A stretch of DNA of 64,000 bases from Lentisphaerota bacterium. GTDB lineage: Bacteria; Verrucomicrobiota; Lentisphaeria; Oligosphaerales; JABHEG01. The notes beneath the pieces are model-generated. The model was not told the origin of the DNA. It did no database searches and worked only from the letters and a program-made list of their open reading frames with translations. The position numbers and the translations under genes are program-made. Numbering within the stretch: the stretch's first letter is position 1; each line of letters starts with the position of its first letter. This document shows positions 62,298 to 64,000 of this stretch, in pieces. The stretch spans positions 1 to 64,000 of the forward strand of contig JABHEG010000122.1 of the NCBI GenBank assembly GCA_018676675.1, written 5' to 3'.

Positions 62298-63287
62298 ATG
62301 AAAACGACGGCTGTTGTCTTCTCGGAAGCCTGCAAGTTCGAGCTGCGTGAGTTGACCTTGCCAGACCCCGGACCTGGTGACATCCTGGTGCGGACGCTGG
62401 TCTCTGCCATTTCTCCGGGAACCGAACGGTGGACGCTTGTCGGCAAGCATATCGGCACGCAGTTCCCGTGCGTGCCCGGCTACCATCGTGTCGGCGTGGT
62501 TGAGAGTGCGGGCAAAGATGTCACGCAGCTCAAGCCCGGTGACGTGGTCTATGGGACTGGCGGAAGCTGGGCCGAAGAGGTCGTCTCCATGTGGGGCGCA
62601 CACATCGGCCACTCGGTCAGTGCTGCCGGTGGGTACAAACCGATGCCTGAAGGACCGGAAGAGATTGAGGCGCTTGAAGCCCTGTCCTTCGCGATTTTGG
62701 CCGGCGTGTCCAACCGTGGGGTGAACATGGCCGACTTCCAGGCCGATCAGAAGGTCCTGGCCATCGGCGCCGGCATTGTGGGGATCTGTGAAGCGCAACT
62801 GGCTGCCTCGCGCGGCGCAGAGACCACACTGCTCGACAAGAATCCCGACCGAATCGCGTTCCTGGCCGAGGCCCAGCCGAATTTGCGTTGTCTGTCCGTC
62901 GATGACCCGGAACTCGAGAGCAAGCTCAAAGAGATTGCTCCGGGCGGGTTTGACATCCTTCAGGACACGGTAGGGCATGCTCCGACCACGGACACGATGG
63001 TGCAACTGATGCGGGCCCAGGGAACGCTCTTGCTCCAGGCGCAGTACTTCGACAAAGAGAAGTGTGCGATCGATCTGGATCAGATCAAGATCAAGGAGCT
63101 GACCGTCAAGACGACGTGTGGTATACGCCAGGAAGACTGGGACCAGACCACTGCTGCGATCCGTTCAGGTGTCATGGACACCGCAGCGTTGATCTCCCAT
63201 CGGTTCGCAGCGGCAGACGCCCTGGATGGCTACGAGTTGCTGCTGAACAATGCCTCTCACAACCTTGGGATGACCATTCGCTGGTAG
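62298..63287 (+). CDS. Second MDR-family dehydrogenase (atypical, SPGTER type)
   Basis: 329 aa. It shares the MDR fold with its neighbour (GYHRVGVVESAGKDV, KVLAIGAGIVGICEAQLAASRG) but has AISPGTER in place of the catalytic-zinc Cys segment and lacks the GHE motif, so it is probably zinc-free. SPGTER-type MDR proteins include BchC-like and related sugar/polyol dehydrogenases. The ATG at 62298 follows the previous stop by 2 bases. A rho-independent terminator is present just downstream at 63323-63360, closing the operon. Confidence 0.85.
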   Translation: MKTTAVVFSEACKFELRELTLPDPGPGDILVRTLVSAISPGTERWTLVGKHIGTQFPCVPGYHRVGVVESAGKDVTQLKPGDVVYGTGGSWAEEVVSMWGAHIGHSVSAAGGYKPMPEGPEEIEALEALSFAILAGVSNRGVNMADFQADQKVLAIGAGIVGICEAQLAASRGAETTLLDKNPDRIAFLAEAQPNLRCLSVDDPELESKLKEIAPGGFDILQDTVGHAPTTDTMVQLMRAQGTLLLQAQYFDKEKCAIDLDQIKIKELTVKTTCGIRQEDWDQTTAAIRSGVMDTAALISHRFAAADALDGYELLLNNASHNLGMTIRW

Positions 63288-63322
63288 TTGCTGGCGGCAT
63301 CATTCCCGAATTCACAGAACAC

Positions 63323-63360
63323 GCGCGAGGTCGGCATCGACCTCGCGCCTTTCTCTTTCT
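63323..63360 (+). terminator. Rho-independent terminator of the dehydrogenase operon
   Basis: An 11-bp perfect GC-rich stem (63323-63333 with 63338-63348, 4-base loop) is followed by CTTTCTCTTTCT. It lies 35 bases after the stop of the second dehydrogenase gene. Confidence 0.8.
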
Positions 63361-63563
63361 CGGCTCAAAGGCTGAACGGTCGCTTCTGCGGAACGTCCGG
63401 CAGACATATCGAGGGGCGTAAGTGCCCCCAGATGTTTGGAGCGCCGGTTCTCCGTAACCGGCCTAGCCGCATACGGAGATGCGGCACCCCCAGAGCGGTG
63501 TTGCGGCCAGCGGCTCCCTGCTCGAAACTGGGCAGTTACACACGAGTGGAGGGCGTTGGCGGC

Positions 63564-64000
63564 TCATGGGGTCTCGGCCAGGACCTCTTCGGCAATGGCC
63601 GTGTTGCGGTCAACGATAATCTCAGCGAGGGCCCGACCGGTTTCGGGCGTGGCTGCCAACGCTTCCTGGTTGACCATGTCCTGTTTCTGAACGAGTTGGG
63701 GGAACCAGGCCAGGGCGCAGGCCGTCTCGAACTCCGTGGCGTGTCCCGGCATTCGACCGGTCACAAGATGCTGTTTGACGTCCTCCTCCGTCAGTACATC
63801 CCAGTACGTGCTGGCGCGCCAAACGGCCTTGTACCGACGGACCACCTGACTGCCACCGTATTCGAGAATCGTGTGGTTTCCCAAGTGCCCGTTGATCGCG
63901 AGGAAGCGCTCCAGACCATGTGGCACCAGGCTCTCCACGACGTCGTAGATGTAGCTCAGCATGGTGCTGAGCCGCAGCCTGATTGTCCCGGGCACGTCCA
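63564..64000 (-). CDS. Creatininase-family amidohydrolase (C-terminal part, runs off the window)
   Basis: At least 143 aa; the frame begins beyond base 64000. The family motifs PGTIRLRLSTML, FLAINGHLGNH (NGHGGN with Leu in place of the first Gly-following Gly) and PGHATEFETACAL (the AHAGEFETS region with the metal-binding Glu) are clear. Creatininase-type enzymes hydrolyse amides of small molecules such as creatinine or mycofactocin-type precursors. The local order after the dehydrogenase operon gives no further clue. The apparent ATG near 63995 is internal to the family domain and is not the real start. Confidence 0.85.
   Translation of the reverse strand, partial: DVPGTIRLRLSTMLSYIYDVVESLVPHGLERFLAINGHLGNHTILEYGGSQVVRRYKAVWRASTYWDVLTEEDVKQHLVTGRMPGHATEFETACALAWFPQLVQKQDMVNQEALAATPETGRALAEIIVDRNTAIAEEVLAETP

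Noticed and set aside
1..64000. CRISPR arrays, rRNA genes, integrases or transposases
   Set aside because: No regularly spaced repeats, rRNA sequence or recognisable recombinase was found.

Overview
The window is high-GC bacterial DNA packed with genes on both strands. The mix points to the Planctomycetota or a neighbouring PVC-type lineage, probably a metagenome-derived genome. The evidence is a DUF1549/DUF1553 - DUF1501 - pre-peptidase gene trio, two ceramidase-like proteins, a sulfatase, two Gfo/Idh/MocA oxidoreductases, secreted carbohydrate-binding-like proteins and BatD/BatE. No rRNA, CRISPR array, phage block or intact insertion sequence was seen. One tRNA (Gln, anticodon CTG) lies at 3621-3694.

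Layout. 1-12.5 kb: a broken C-terminal gene remnant, a ceramidase-like gene overlapping rdgC, tRNA-Gln, a secreted protein with an FMN-attachment motif, a PEGA lipoprotein behind a 914-aa envelope protein, a YqfO-type protein divergent from a LarA-type racemase, and a 576-aa membrane-anchored protein. 12.7-19.6 kb: a complete RND efflux operon (tetR - outer membrane factor - adaptor - pump) with a clear dyad upstream of tetR. 19.9-26.6 kb: an argininosuccinate-lyase-like enzyme, a second ceramidase-like gene, a 373-bp element with 30-bp inverted ends, a deacetylase-like protein, a DUF72 pseudogene and an oxidoreductase. 26.9-32 kb: a secreted GH10-like glycosidase, a HAD phosphatase and citrate synthase. 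32.3-41.6 kb: BatE/BatD, a response regulator-kinase hybrid with an altered catalytic loop, a nuclease-fold protein lacking active-site residues, an MFS transporter and a NorD-type VWA protein. 41.7-46.9 kb: the planctomycete trio. 47.1-52.6 kb: oxidoreductase plus sulfatase, an HTH plus nucleotidyltransferase module, and a beta-propeller glycosidase. 52.9-58.3 kb: a tightly overlapping operon in which a heavy-metal P-type ATPase is fused to an HflK-like SPFH domain, followed by HflC, a second HflK-like protein and a small membrane protein; crcB is divergent from it. 58.9-64 kb: a propeller/TPR/PDZ protein, two MDR dehydrogenases and a partial creatininase.

Functionally the window combines polysaccharide and sulfated-sugar turnover, envelope proteins, efflux and metal/fluoride transport. 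The strongest candidates for an undescribed system are the ATPase-SPFH operon (52921-58349) and the HTH/nucleotidyltransferase pair (49991-51221). Everything here comes from reading the sequence; no database search was run.
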